Notes: generated by a model from the sequence alone, not told the origin. Positions 42,947 through 52,682 are shown, counted from the stretch's first letter. The stretch is DNA of 64,000 nucleotides from Rhodoplanes serenus (GCA_945893145.1 CAMDDZ010000026.1:1-64000); one strand, 5' to 3'. Numbers and translations are program-made.

Positions 42947-44265
42947 TACCTCCCGCCCTTGTCTTTTCTAAGCTTGGCCCAGTATTCCAGCCGTTTCCGG
43001 ATCTCGCGCTCGAAGCCGCGTTCGGGCGGATCATAGAACTGCTTACGGCCCAGTGCCTCCGGGAAATAGTCCTGCCCGGAGAATGCCTCCTCCGCGTCGT
43101 GGTCATAGGCATAGCCGCGGCCGTAGCCCTCGTCCTTCATTAATCGGGTGGGCGCGTTGAGGACATGCTTGGGCGGCAGCAGCGAGCCTGCCTCCTTCGC
43201 GATCTGCTTCGCCTGCCCATAGGCCACATAGGCGGCGTTCGATTTCGGCGCGGTCGCCACGTAAATTACAGCTTGCGCAAGAGCGAGTTCGCCCTCCGGC
43301 GAGCCGAGGAAATCGTAGGCCTCCTTGGCGGCGTTGGCGATGACCAGCGCCTGCGGGTCGGCGAGGCCGATATCCTCGATCGCCATGCGGACCACGCGGC
43401 GCGCGATGTAGAGCGGCGGCTCGCCGGCATCCAACATGCGAGCCAGATAGTAGAGCGCCGCGTCCGGATCAGAGCCGCGCACCGACTTGTGCAGCGCCGA
43501 GATCAGGTTGTAGTGGCCGTCCTGGCTCTTGTCGTAGATCGGCGCACGCCGCTGCACCACGTCCTGCAAGGCGGCGCCATCGAAGGTTTCGCCCGGGCGG
43601 GCGGCACGCCAGACCTCTTCGGTGAGCGTCAGCGAGGCGCGGCCATCGCCATCGGCCATGCCGATCAACATAGCCCGGGCCGTCTCATCGAGCGGCAGCG
43701 GCTTGCCTTCGATCGCCTCGGCGCGGGCCAGGAGCTTCTCGATCGCGTCACCATCGAGCGGCCGGAACACCAGCACGCGCGCCCGCGACAGCAAGGCGGC
43801 GTTGAGCTCGAATGACGGGTTTTCGGTCGTCGCGCCGACCAGGATGACGGTGCCGTCCTCCATCACTGGCAGGAAACTGTCCTGCTGCGCGCGGTTGAAG
43901 CGGTGCACCTCATCGACGAACAGGAGCGTGCCGGTGCCGGTCTCGCGCCGCGCGCGAGCGGCGTCGAATACCTTTTTTAAGTCGGCAACGCCCGAGAACA
44001 CTGCCGAAATCTGCTCAAAATGAAGACTGGTCTCGCGCGCCAGGAGCCGCGCCACCGTGGTCTTGCCGGTGCCGGGCGGACCCCAGAACACCAGCGAGCC
44101 GAGCGTGCGCGTGGCGAGCATCCGGGTCAGCGCGCCGTCCGGGCCGAGCAGATGGTCCTGCCCCACCACGTCGGCGAGCTTCATCGGCCGGAGCTTGTCG
44201 GCGAGTGGCCGCGGCGCGTCGTTATCGAGGCCTGCGGCAGCGAAAAGGTTGGGGGCACGAGCCAT
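42946..44265 (-). CDS. rarA: Replication-associated recombination protein RarA (MgsA)
   Basis: A 439-residue AAA+ ATPase acting at stalled replication forks. Walker A GPPGTGKT (62-69), Walker B FVDEVHRF (about 116-123), sensor 1 GATTENPSFELNAALLSR and the C-terminal DAALYYLARMLDAGEPPLYIARRVVRMAIEDIGLADPQAL tetramerisation region are all typical. Start 44265 (MARAPNLFAAAG) is chosen because the frame upstream to 44427 has no family similarity. It is second in the HtrA-rarA-exported protein-MFS-RluA series. Confidence 0.94.
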   Translation of the reverse strand: MARAPNLFAAAGLDNDAPRPLADKLRPMKLADVVGQDHLLGPDGALTRMLATRTLGSLVFWGPPGTGKTTVARLLARETSLHFEQISAVFSGVADLKKVFDAARARRETGTGTLLFVDEVHRFNRAQQDSFLPVMEDGTVILVGATTENPSFELNAALLSRARVLVFRPLDGDAIEKLLARAEAIEGKPLPLDETARAMLIGMADGDGRASLTLTEEVWRAARPGETFDGAALQDVVQRRAPIYDKSQDGHYNLISALHKSVRGSDPDAALYYLARMLDAGEPPLYIARRVVRMAIEDIGLADPQALVIANAAKEAYDFLGSPEGELALAQAVIYVATAPKSNAAYVAYGQAKQIAKEAGSLLPPKHVLNAPTRLMKDEGYGRGYAYDHDAEEAFSGQDYFPEALGRKQFYDPPERGFEREIRKRLEYWAKLRKDKGGR

Positions 44266-44311
44266 CGGCAATCTTAGCCTTCTGGCGGAAGGTGGGGAAT
44301 GCACCAACCAT

Positions 44312-45736
44312 TCAGCCGCCGAGCTCCGCCGTGATCTGCTGGCCGCCACGCATGATGGTGACGCTCCACCTACGAGCGCTGCCCTGCGCAAGACGCTCGA
44401 GATCGCGCGTCCGGGCGACAGATTCATTGTTCACAGCAATCACAAGGTCGCCACGCTGGAAGCCGTAGCGCTCGGCCAGCGCACCATCGGCCACATCGAC
44501 CACCACCACACCCTCGACCGAAGAGCCAACCCGAAGCTGCTCGGCGAGCCGCGTCGTCAGGTTGACGATCTTGAGACCCTGGAAGGGTGAGCGCGCCCGA
44601 ATGGTGAGCTCCTCGAGCGGCACTTCGGGGGCCGTTTCGAGCGCAATCGCAACCTTGGTCTCGCGGCCGGCGCGCACCACGCCAAGCTGCGCCTGCCCGC
44701 CGAGCGGACGGGTCACGAAGCGGTAGTCGAAGGCATTGGGATCATCCACCGCCTGGTTATCGACCGAAACGATCACGTCGCCGGTCTTCAAGCCCGCGCG
44801 GGCTGCGGGGCTGGCGGGCGTGACATTGGTCACCACTGCGCCGGCCGGCCGCTTGAGGCCGAATTTTTCGGCGATGTCAGCGGTCACCGCCTGGAGCTTG
44901 GCGCCGAGCCACGGCCGCTTGACTGCAGTGCCACCGGTCATGGCGGACGCCACCACGACGCGCACCATGTTGGCCGGGATCGCGAAACCGACGCCCTGCG
45001 AGCCGCCGGAGCGCGAGAAGATCGCGGTGTTGATGCCAACGATGCGCCCCGACATATCGACCAGAGGGCCGCCCGAATTGCCAGGATTGATCGCCGCGTC
45101 GGTCTGAATGAAGAACTGGAAGTCGCTGATGCCGACCTGGGTGCGCGCCAGCGCCGACACGATGCCGTGGGTCACAGTCTGGCCGACGCCGAACGGATTG
45201 CCGATCGCCAGCACCATGTCGCCGACCTGCATTTCGTCGGAATTGCCGAATTCGAGAACGGGAAAGCGCTCGCCGCGGGTGTCGCGGATGCGCAGGATCG
45301 CAAGGTCAGTGCGCGCGTCTTTCAGCACCACATCGACGTCGAATTCGCGCCGGTCGCCGAGCGAAATCTTGACCTGGTCAGCGCCATCGACAACGTGGTT
45401 GTTGGTCACGACCAGACCCGACGCATCCACGATGACGCCCGAGCCGAGCGAGCGCGCCTCGCGCGGCTCGCCGAATTCGCGGCCGAAAAACCGCCGGAAG
45501 AACGGATCGTCCATCAGCGGATTGCGGTTCGCCACCACCTTGGCGGCGGAGACGGTGACAACCGCGGGCGCCGTGCGGCCGACGATCGGTGCGAAAGACA
45601 GCCGGACATCCGCGGGCGACGACGGCACGACGCGGGTCTGTGCTGCGGCATCAGGTGTGGGGCTTGCCGCAAGCCAGCAGAGCACGGAGGCTGCGCACAA
45701 CACACTCAGTCCGGTAGGTATCAGGCGAGCACGCAT
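44312..45736 (-). CDS. HtrA/DegP-type periplasmic serine protease
   Basis: A 474-residue protein with a signal peptide (cleavage near DAAAQ), a trypsin-like domain and two PDZ domains (about 260-350 and 380-474). The catalytic triad is His114 (TNNHVVDG), Asp144 (ARTDLAILRI) and Ser221 (NPGNSGGPL). PDZ signatures are GAVVTNVTPASPAARAGLKTGDVIVSVDN and GVVVVDVADGALAERYGFQRGDLVIAVNN. It degrades or refolds misfolded envelope proteins. Start 45736 puts the Met before a proper signal peptide; the frame opens 13 codons earlier. It heads the series ending at the RluA gene. Confidence 0.93.
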   Translation of the reverse strand: MRARLIPTGLSVLCAASVLCWLAASPTPDAAAQTRVVPSSPADVRLSFAPIVGRTAPAVVTVSAAKVVANRNPLMDDPFFRRFFGREFGEPREARSLGSGVIVDASGLVVTNNHVVDGADQVKISLGDRREFDVDVVLKDARTDLAILRIRDTRGERFPVLEFGNSDEMQVGDMVLAIGNPFGVGQTVTHGIVSALARTQVGISDFQFFIQTDAAINPGNSGGPLVDMSGRIVGINTAIFSRSGGSQGVGFAIPANMVRVVVASAMTGGTAVKRPWLGAKLQAVTADIAEKFGLKRPAGAVVTNVTPASPAARAGLKTGDVIVSVDNQAVDDPNAFDYRFVTRPLGGQAQLGVVRAGRETKVAIALETAPEVPLEELTIRARSPFQGLKIVNLTTRLAEQLRVGSSVEGVVVVDVADGALAERYGFQRGDLVIAVNNESVARTRDLERLAQGSARRWSVTIMRGGQQITAELGG

Positions 45737-45895
45737 CGACACGATCCTTGTGAGGCCGCAAAGATATAGGACCAATTCGGTCCGGTTGAAGAGCTGCGCT
45801 CTTGCAACGGCTGGGCATGCAGCCGCCGCAACATATTCAGAACGGAGAATTTCCGTCTATAGTCGGAGAGTCTAGCGGGGAATTGGGGTATCGGA

Positions 45896-46360
45896 ATGGA
45901 CAATCCGCAAATTTGCAAGCCACCGTTGAACGCCGTTTTGGCCGCATTCGCCGCGCTGGCGATGCTGCTCATGAGCATGGCCAGTCACGCCGCCCCGGTC
46001 AGGCTGGCGCAGGCCACCATTCCAGGCCTGATCGGCGAATGGTCGCTGCGCTGGGAAGGCTCCCAGGATAACTACACCGGGACGCTGACCGTCGTGCGCC
46101 GCGCCGGCGACAACCTCTATATGGGAACGCTGGTGTTGCGCCCCGGCAAGGGCGGCGTCGTTACGCAGGATGTGCGGGTGTCGAGCAGCGGATCGGAGCT
46201 GCGCATCGAGGGCTCCAATCCGCGCGTGACCGGCCGATCGAATTCAAGCTGGGATCCGGACCGCTTCTTCGTGGTCAAGGAAGGCACCCGTATGGAAGGC
46301 TACTCGCTCGACGCCGCCGGGCGCCGCGGGCCACGCATCGTCTTCACCAAGCTCGATTAG
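45896..46360 (+). CDS. Exported hypothetical protein
   Basis: A 154-residue protein with a signal peptide (MDNPQICKPPLNAVLAAFAALAMLLMSMASHAA) and a beta-rich mature domain: LIGEWSLRWEGSQDNYTGTLTVVRR, NLYMGTLVLRPGKGG, ELRIEGSNPRVTGRS and GPRIVFTKLD. The repeated GxW/strand layout is lipocalin-like in appearance, but I do not recognise a family. It is divergent from the HtrA gene. Its TAG stop is the first part of the following GAGCATGATC palindrome. Confidence 0.7.
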   Translation: MDNPQICKPPLNAVLAAFAALAMLLMSMASHAAPVRLAQATIPGLIGEWSLRWEGSQDNYTGTLTVVRRAGDNLYMGTLVLRPGKGGVVTQDVRVSSSGSELRIEGSNPRVTGRSNSSWDPDRFFVVKEGTRMEGYSLDAAGRRGPRIVFTKLD

Positions 46361-46425
46361 AGCATGATCCCGAAAAAGCCTGCCCCGGACTTGATCCGGG
46401 GTGGATTCCGGAAAAGATCATGCTC
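46360..46425. repeat. Nested palindromic intergenic repeat
   Basis: The outer arms GAGCATGATC (46360-46369) and GATCATGCTC (46416-46425) are exact inverted repeats. Inside them sits a second hairpin, CCCCGGA (46383-46389) and TCCGGGG (46395-46401). The outer pair and the flanking CCGAAAA / GGAAAA bases match the Bradyrhizobium-type intergenic palindrome, from memory. The inner hairpin looks like a different element inserted in it. It may also end transcription of the upstream gene. Confidence 0.7.
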
Positions 46426-46481
46426 CAAAAAGAAACTGCGCCTTAAGTCTGCCACTCCCGGTCTGCTATTCGGTCCCCGCC

Positions 46482-47465
46482 ATGCGCCCCGCGTTCGCAA
46501 CCTTGACGGCCGCCCTCTCCCTGGCGTTTCGAGCAAGCCTGCTGGGCCTGTTCGTCGCGCTCGCGCCTCTGGCGGCCAGCGCCCAGTCGCTGATCGACAG
46601 CGCGGCCGTCGCCGAGGTGCTGCGCAAGCCGGACGGCGTGATCGCCCACATTGAGGGCGAATACAACGACATCTTTCTCACCAAAGAGCGGCAAATTTTG
46701 ACCATGGCGTTCCGGCGCATGCGCTCGACTTATGTGGAATCCTCGAGCAATTTGAGCGACCTCGAAGACCTGCCGATCCCCTATACGCAGCTCATGACCA
46801 TCGGGCTGCTTTATCCCAACGAGGTCAAACGCATCGTGATGGTCGGGTTGGGCGCGGGCTCGACCACCACCTATCTGGCGCATTATCTGCGCGACACCGC
46901 GGTCGATACTGTCGAGCTCGATCCGGCGGTGATCTCGGCTGCCAAAAAGTATTTTGGCCTCGTCACCAACGAACGCGTCCGGCTGATTGCAAACGACGGC
47001 CGGGTGTTCCTGCTCCGCAACAAGGAGCCCTACGACCTCATCATGCTCGATGCATTCCGTGGCGGGTATCAGCCGTTTCATCTGCTGACGCGAGAATTCT
47101 ACACCCTTGTCAAGGAACGGCTGACGCCGACCGGCGCCGCGGTGCTCAACCTGCACGCCGGCACGCAGCTTTACGTCAGCACGATCAAGACGCTGCGCGC
47201 GGTGTTTCCGCGCCTCGATCTCTACACGTTCGGCGACGGCAACGTGATCGCCGTCGCCAGCGCCGGCAACGCTCCGGACGACCGCGCGCTGATGCAGCGG
47301 GCCATCGCGCTTCAGGCCAAGCACAGCTTCCGCTATTCGCTGGTCAAGCTGCTCAATTCGCGCACCGACGAGGCGCTGGACGACAAGGCGCCGCTGCTCA
47401 CCGACGATTTTGCGCCGGTGCAGGTGCTCGACGCGATCCAGCACAAGAACAAGCGCCGCTGGTAA
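46482..47465 (+). CDS. Exported SpeE-like (spermidine synthase fold) protein
   Basis: A 327-residue protein with a signal peptide (MRPAFATLTAALSLAFRASLLGLFVALAPLAASA) and a Rossmann methyltransferase/aminopropyltransferase-like domain: VMVGLGAGSTTTYLAHYL (glycine-rich loop), TVELDPAVI, LIANDGRVFL and LIMLDAFRGGYQPFHLLTREFY. It is similar to the spermidine synthase-like domain of many bacteria. However, the DSTDP-type catalytic acid and the polyamine-site residues are not evident, so polyamine synthesis is doubtful. An export signal on this fold is unusual. Start 46482 is chosen because the leader begins there. It converges with the cytochrome gene. Confidence 0.78.
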   Translation: MRPAFATLTAALSLAFRASLLGLFVALAPLAASAQSLIDSAAVAEVLRKPDGVIAHIEGEYNDIFLTKERQILTMAFRRMRSTYVESSSNLSDLEDLPIPYTQLMTIGLLYPNEVKRIVMVGLGAGSTTTYLAHYLRDTAVDTVELDPAVISAAKKYFGLVTNERVRLIANDGRVFLLRNKEPYDLIMLDAFRGGYQPFHLLTREFYTLVKERLTPTGAAVLNLHAGTQLYVSTIKTLRAVFPRLDLYTFGDGNVIAVASAGNAPDDRALMQRAIALQAKHSFRYSLVKLLNSRTDEALDDKAPLLTDDFAPVQVLDAIQHKNKRRW

Positions 47466-47520
47466 CGCGCGACGCGTTATCCCGGAAATGACAATGCCGC
47501 CCCGGCCAAAGCCGGAGCGG
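47463..47520. terminator. Two hairpins between convergent genes
   Basis: TAACGCG-cga-CGCGTTA (47463-47479, including the stop codon) and CCGCCCCGGC-caaa-GCCGGAGCGG (47497-47520, one mismatch) lie between the SpeE-like gene and the cytochrome gene. No T runs follow, so they are probable bidirectional terminators or repeat remnants. Confidence 0.45.
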
Positions 47521-47540
47521 TATCCATCACGACGTAGCCC

Positions 47541-48377
47541 TTATTCTTTTGCCGGCACCGTGCGCAGATAAGCGATGACGGCGCTGATGTCGGCATCCGT
47601 CATCTTGGCATAGTACTGGTAGCCCATCGGGCCCTTCAGCGGGCTGCCATCCTTGCTCTTGCCTTGCGTGATCGCGGCCTTGATCTGGTCGTCGGTCCAG
47701 CCGCCGATGCCCTTATCCTTATGCGAGGTAATATTGCGCGACTTCGACACGCCCCACGGACCAGGGAACTCGCGGCCGCCCGTGCCGATCTTGTCGAACT
47801 CCAACTGCCCGCGCGTCATCGGCGTGTGGCACTCCATGCAGTGGCCGATGGACACAAGATAGAAGCCGCGCTTCACCGGATCCCGGAGATCGGCGGGCAG
47901 GTACGGCTTCTCGGTGCCTGGGAACGGCTTGCGATCGACCGCCATCTTGTAGATCGGGTCCGCCACCTTGTTCTTCACCGGCGCAAGCGTCTCCACATAG
48001 GCCACGATGGCGCCGGCGTCGCTGTTGGTCAGGATGCCATAGAATGCCGACGGCATGATGCCTGCGAGCGGCACGCCATCCGGACGGATGCCCTCGACAA
48101 TCGCCTTGCGGGTCTGCGGCGTGGTCCATTTGCCGATGCCGGTGTCTTTGTCCTGGGTGATGTTCGGCGCCGTGACTTTGAAGGCGGGCTCGTCCCACGT
48201 CAGGCCGCCAGAGAAATCCTTGCCCGCGGTCGCGGCCGGCGGACCCTTCGGCGTGTGGCAATTGCCGCAGGTCATGATGCTGTTGACCAGGTAGTCGCCC
48301 CGCGCGACCGGCGTTTGCGCATTCGCTGCGCCGGTGAACGCGAGAGCTACAATGCAAGCGAGCGCCCAACGAGACAT
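47541..48377 (-). CDS. Exported diheme cytochrome c
   Basis: A 278-residue protein with a signal peptide (MSRWALACIVALAFTGAANA) and two cytochrome c domains. CxxCH sites are CGNCH (residues 37-41) and CMECH (near 180), with candidate Met axial ligands in GIMPSAFYG and KGPMGYQYYAKMTD. It is similar to the cytochrome subunits that accept electrons from periplasmic dehydrogenases. No dehydrogenase partner is encoded beside it. A GGGGAG site precedes the start at 48377. Confidence 0.9.
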   Translation of the reverse strand: MSRWALACIVALAFTGAANAQTPVARGDYLVNSIMTCGNCHTPKGPPAATAGKDFSGGLTWDEPAFKVTAPNITQDKDTGIGKWTTPQTRKAIVEGIRPDGVPLAGIMPSAFYGILTNSDAGAIVAYVETLAPVKNKVADPIYKMAVDRKPFPGTEKPYLPADLRDPVKRGFYLVSIGHCMECHTPMTRGQLEFDKIGTGGREFPGPWGVSKSRNITSHKDKGIGGWTDDQIKAAITQGKSKDGSPLKGPMGYQYYAKMTDADISAVIAYLRTVPAKE

Positions 48378-48502
48378 GCTATTTCTCCCCTTTCGGATGT
48401 GTGTTTTTGGCCGCGCCGTTTCCGAATCCGCCCAAAGATTAGCGGGCGGGAGGCGGAAGGCCAATCGGCCGCGGAGGCCGCCGCCCCACGCCTGGTGCAT
48501 GA

Positions 48503-49210
48503 CTATCTTGCGCCGGCCGATGACAGGATGCGGACAATGCCGGCATAGCCGCGCTGCCGCGCGTGCGCGAGGGGCGTGACGCGGTCGCGGTCGGCGATGT
48601 TCACATTGGCGCCGGCCTCGGCCAGCAGGCGGACGATCTCGGTATGGGCCGCCCCGCCATCGCCCAGGAGCACCGCCTCCAGCAGTGCGGTCCAGCCCAG
48701 GTTGTTGACGTGGTCCTTGTCGATCTTGGTGGTGAGGAGGAGCCGGACCGTCTCGACGTGGCCGTGATGCGCGGCAGGGATCAGCGCGGTACCGCCATAC
48801 CGATTGGTGCTGGCGAGGTCGGGGCCGGCGGCCAGGATCAGCTTCAGGATTTCGAGGCGGCCTTCCGCGCCGGCATAGAGGAAGGCTGAGTCCTGGATCT
48901 GATCCTTGGCGTTGACGTCGGCGCCCTCTTGAATCAGTACGCGCGCCGTCTCGATCTGATTGCGCTGGGTGGCGGCAAGGAGCGGCGTGCGGCCGCGCTG
49001 GTCCCGGGCGTTGACGCGGGCACCCTCGGCGAGCAGACGGCGCACCACCAGGATTTCGCCGCGCTCGGCCGCAACGATCAGATCGCGGTCGCGCTCAGCT
49101 TGCGACTGCGCCATCGCGGGCAGTCCCGATGCAAACAGCAAAAAGGCGGCCGAAGCCGCCTTGATGACGTAACGCCGTGTCGGCAGAGCATTACGCCGCC
49201 GCGGTCGCAT
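48503..49210 (-). CDS. Exported ankyrin-repeat protein
   Basis: A 235-residue protein: a basic N-terminus with an [23 protein letters not shown] leader (Sec or Tat) and five ankyrin repeats from about 60 to the end ([121 protein letters not shown]). It is probably a periplasmic interaction protein. The only sensible start, at 49210, overlaps the last 20 bp of rplQ, so it is likely cotranscribed with the ribosomal operon. Confidence 0.85.
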   Translation of the reverse strand: MRPRRRNALPTRRYVIKAASAAFLLFASGLPAMAQSQAERDRDLIVAAERGEILVVRRLLAEGARVNARDQRGRTPLLAATQRNQIETARVLIQEGADVNAKDQIQDSAFLYAGAEGRLEILKLILAAGPDLASTNRYGGTALIPAAHHGHVETVRLLLTTKIDKDHVNNLGWTALLEAVLLGDGGAAHTEIVRLLAEAGANVNIADRDRVTPLAHARQRGYAGIVRILSSAGAR

Positions 49211-49622
49211 CCTCGTCGACCTTCCTGGCCTGCACCGGACCGGAATCGAGCCCCTTGGCGGATTCGTCACGATCGACGAACTCGATCACCCCCACCGCGG
49301 CGTTGTCGCCGTAGCGGAAGCCGGCCTTGAGCACGCGGGTGTAACCGCCGTGGCGATCCTTGTAGCGCGGACCGAGCACCTCAAAGAGCTTCTTCACCAT
49401 CGCGATGTCGCGCACCTGCGCGATCGCCTGGCGGCGGGCGTGCAGGTCGCCGCGCTTGCCGAGCGTCACGAGCTTCTCCACCACGGGGCGCAATTCCTTG
49501 GCCTTGGGCAACGTGGTGGTGATCTGCTCATGCTTGATCAACGCGGCCGCCATGTTGGCAAACATCGCCTTGCGATGCTCCGACGTGCGGCCAAGCTTGC
49601 GGTGGGCGTTTCCGTGACGCAT
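49191..49622 (-). CDS. rplQ: 50S ribosomal protein L17
   Basis: A 143-residue L17 lining the peptide exit tunnel. [56 protein letters not shown] and the [21 protein letters not shown] motif are diagnostic. The C-terminus adds about 20 residues ([23 protein letters not shown]...) beyond the core. Start 49622 has a GGGAG site. It is the last ribosomal gene of the operon and lies 61 bp after rpoA; the ankyrin gene overlaps its end. Confidence 0.96.
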   Translation of the reverse strand: MRHGNAHRKLGRTSEHRKAMFANMAAALIKHEQITTTLPKAKELRPVVEKLVTLGKRGDLHARRQAIAQVRDIAMVKKLFEVLGPRYKDRHGGYTRVLKAGFRYGDNAAVGVIEFVDRDESAKGLDSGPVQARKVDEDATAAA

Positions 49623-49683
49623 CGCGTACTCCCATGAGTCCCGGCACCGGCGGCGTTCAGCCGCTTGGCCGGGACGATAACGA

Positions 49684-50712
49684 TCAGTAGTGATCCTCGA
49701 AGCGCTTGGCGAGCTCTTCGATGTTCTCGGGCGGCCAGCCGGGCACTTCCATGCCGAGGTGCAAGCCCATCTGAGCCAGCACTTCCTTGATCTCGTTGAG
49801 CGACTTGCGGCCGAAGTTCGGCGTGCGCAGCATCTCGGCTTCGGTCTTCTGAACGAGATCGCCGATGTAGACGATGTTGTCGTTCTTGAGACAATTGGCC
49901 GAACGTACGCTGAGCTCGAGCTCGTCCACCTTCTTGAGGAAGGCCGGGTTGAAGGCGAGGTCCGGGATCGCTTCCTGGGCCTGCTCCTTGCGGGGCTCTT
50001 CGAAGTTGACGAACACGTTGAGCTGGTCTTGCAGGATGCGCGCTGCGTAAGCGAGTGCATCCTCCGGACCGACCGCGCCGTTGGTCTCGATCGACAGTGT
50101 GAGCTTGTCGTAGTCGAGGATCTGGCCCTCGCGGGTGTTCTCGACCTTGTAGGAGACCTTGCGCACCGGCGAATAGAGACTGTCGACCGGGATCAGCCCG
50201 ATCGGCGCATCCTCCGGGCGATTGCGATCAGCCGGCACGTAGCCCTTGCCGGTGTTGACCGTGAACTCCATGCGAATCTCGGCGCCATCATCGAGCGTGC
50301 ACAGCACGAGGTCCGGGTTGAGCACCACGATATCGCCGACGGTTTGGATGTCGCCGGCAACCACGGTGCCCGGGCCCTGCTTCTTCACCACCATGCGCTT
50401 GGGGCCGTCGCCCTGCATCTTGATGGCGATGTCTTTGATGTTGAGCACGATGTCGGTGACGTCCTCGCGGACGCCCGCGATCGACGAGAACTCGTGCAGA
50501 ACGCCATCGATATGCACCGACTGCACGGCGGCGCCTTGCAGCGACGACAACAGAATGCGCCGCAGAGCGTTGCCGAGCGTGACGCCGAAGCCGCGCTCGA
50601 GCGGCTCGGCAACAAGCGTTGCCGAACGTTTGGGATCAGAGCCGACCGCAACTTGCAGCTTGCTCGGCCTGATCAGTTCCTGCCAGTTCTTCTGGATCAC
50701 GTTTGCACCCAT
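49684..50712 (-). CDS. rpoA: RNA polymerase subunit alpha
   Basis: From ATG 50712 this is a 342-residue alpha subunit. The N-terminal domain ([14 protein letters not shown]..., [35 protein letters not shown]) assembles the core enzyme. The C-terminal domain ([51 protein letters not shown]) binds UP elements and activators. Family starts lie at MxxIQKNW, hence 50712, but no good ribosome site precedes it. The frame stays open to ATG 50820, which overlaps the rpsK stop (ATGA) and would add 36 residues; either could be used. Confidence 0.94.
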   Translation of the reverse strand: MGANVIQKNWQELIRPSKLQVAVGSDPKRSATLVAEPLERGFGVTLGNALRRILLSSLQGAAVQSVHIDGVLHEFSSIAGVREDVTDIVLNIKDIAIKMQGDGPKRMVVKKQGPGTVVAGDIQTVGDIVVLNPDLVLCTLDDGAEIRMEFTVNTGKGYVPADRNRPEDAPIGLIPVDSLYSPVRKVSYKVENTREGQILDYDKLTLSIETNGAVGPEDALAYAARILQDQLNVFVNFEEPRKEQAQEAIPDLAFNPAFLKKVDELELSVRSANCLKNDNIVYIGDLVQKTEAEMLRTPNFGRKSLNEIKEVLAQMGLHLGMEVPGWPPENIEELAKRFEDHY

Positions 50713-50816
50713 CGCATTGAGTGGCGCGGTCTTCGCCGCCCCCCACTCCGCCCCGTGGGAAAGCTCAGCGGCGGCCGAGGACGTTTCCGCCATCGGCCGG
50801 GTGAAAGTTGCGTCCG

Positions 50817-51209
50817 TCATACGCGCCGCCGTTTTCTCGGCCGGCAGCCGTTGTGCGGTATCGGCGTCACATCGCGGATCGACGTGATGGTGAAACCCGC
50901 GGCCTGCAACGCGCGCAACGCGGACTCACGGCCAGAGCCCGGCCCCGCCACCTCGACCTCGAGGGTGCGCATGCCGTGCTCCTGCGCCTTCTTCGACACG
51001 TCTTCAGCCGCGACCTGCGCAGCATAAGGGGTCGATTTACGCGAACCTTTGAAACCCATGGTGCCAGACGACGACCAGGCAATCGCATTGCCTTGCGCGT
51101 CGGTGATGGTGATCATGGTGTTGTTGAACGACGCATTCACATGCGCGACGCCGGATGCGATGTTCTTACGTTCGCGCCGGCGTACGCGGGCACCTGCTTC
51201 CTTACCCAT
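50817..51209 (-). CDS. rpsK: 30S ribosomal protein S11
   Basis: A 130-residue S11 of the platform, contacting mRNA near the E site. [52 protein letters not shown] and [18 protein letters not shown] are conserved; the C-terminal [13 protein letters not shown] is the family fingerprint. It lies between rpsM and rpoA as usual. Its TGA overlaps an in-frame ATG upstream of rpoA. Confidence 0.97.
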   Translation of the reverse strand: MGKEAGARVRRRERKNIASGVAHVNASFNNTMITITDAQGNAIAWSSSGTMGFKGSRKSTPYAAQVAAEDVSKKAQEHGMRTLEVEVAGPGSGRESALRALQAAGFTITSIRDVTPIPHNGCRPRKRRRV

Positions 51210-51269
51210 TCACGATCCTTTCGGGGCTCGAGCCGGTCGACCGGCCGAGCAATCTTCTGTTCGAGGCCG

Positions 51270-51653
<384 letters not shown>

Positions 51654-51818
51654 GACCCTACTCCTGTTCCGGCCGGCGGTGGCGCCGTGCCGATGTTGCC
51701 CAATCCGGCGTCCCGGATGGGGTTGCAAGCGATAACGCGACGCCCTCCCCTGCGTTTCGGGGCCGGCATCGTTCGAACTGTGTTCGACTGAATACCGCGG
51801 TTATTAGGGGATTCAACC

Positions 51819-52682
51819 TCACTTCGTCAACCTCTGCGGGCGCTTAGCCTTTCCGCCGGATTTGCGTGGCTGGGCCTTGGTTTTGACCTTGGCTTTACGC
51901 TCGGCCGCGCCCCCCTTGTTCCGGGCCGCCCCGGAGGCGGATTTGCCCCGCTGGAGGGGCTTTTTGGGCTTTCCAGCAGGCTTACCGCCAGATTTGCCGG
52001 CAGACTTGCCAGCGGCTTTAGTGCCGGTTTTGCCACCTTTATCGGCTTTCCCGGCCACTTTGCCGGGCTTGCTAGGCCGCTTGGGCATCGGACGGAACGC
52101 CGCATCCGCCAGCGAGCGGGCGATCGCGGCCGTAACCTCCGAAATCGGGGCCATGCCGTCCACAGACCGCAGCGCCCCCTTTCCGGCAAAATAGGTAACC
52201 AAGGGGGCGGTTTGCTCGCCATACGCCTCGAGTCGCTTCTTGAGCACCTCGGGATTGTCGTCCGGACGGAGCGACTCGCCGCGCAGCTTCATCTGCTGGA
52301 CGCGATTCTCGATTCGGCGAAGCAGGATGTCAGGATCGACCTTTAGCTCGACCACAGCATCGAGCCTCATGCCCTTTTTGGCGAGCATGCGGTCGAGGGC
52401 TTCGGCCTGCGGAACCGTGCGCGGAAAACCGTCGAGGATGAAGCCGTTGCGCGCATCAGGCTGGGCGATGCGATCGGCAACGATCTGCACCACCACGTCG
52501 TCCGGCACGAGCGCGCCGCGCGCCATGATGTCCTTGGCCTTCAGGCCAACCGGCGTGCCGGCAGCCACAGCCGCACGCAGCATGTCGCCGGTCGAGAGCT
52601 GTACGATCTCGTAACGTGCGACCAGCTGTTGCGCCTGCGTGCCCTTGCCCGCGCCAGGCGGGCCGAGCAACACGACTCTCAT
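51819..52682 (-). CDS. adk: Adenylate kinase with long basic C-terminal tail
   Basis: A 287-residue adenylate kinase (ATP + AMP to 2 ADP). Core: P-loop GPPGAGKGT (7-15), [12 protein letters not shown], the [10 protein letters not shown] motif, the short LID loop ENRV...[13 protein letters not shown] (no zinc site) and YFAGKG. The family normally ends near 190-200. Here about 90 more residues follow, almost purely Lys, Gly, Ala, Pro and Ser (repeats like [18 protein letters not shown]), a histone-H1-like tail that could bind nucleic acid. The start overlaps the secY stop (ATGA). Confidence 0.95.
   Translation of the reverse strand: MRVVLLGPPGAGKGTQAQQLVARYEIVQLSTGDMLRAAVAAGTPVGLKAKDIMARGALVPDDVVVQIVADRIAQPDARNGFILDGFPRTVPQAEALDRMLAKKGMRLDAVVELKVDPDILLRRIENRVQQMKLRGESLRPDDNPEVLKKRLEAYGEQTAPLVTYFAGKGALRSVDGMAPISEVTAAIARSLADAAFRPMPKRPSKPGKVAGKADKGGKTGTKAAGKSAGKSGGKPAGKPKKPLQRGKSASGAARNKGGAAERKAKVKTKAQPRKSGGKAKRPQRLTK

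Noticed and set aside
46482-47465. Polyamine biosynthesis role (spermidine synthase)
   Set aside because: The fold is similar, but there is an export signal and the catalytic and polyamine-site residues are not evident.
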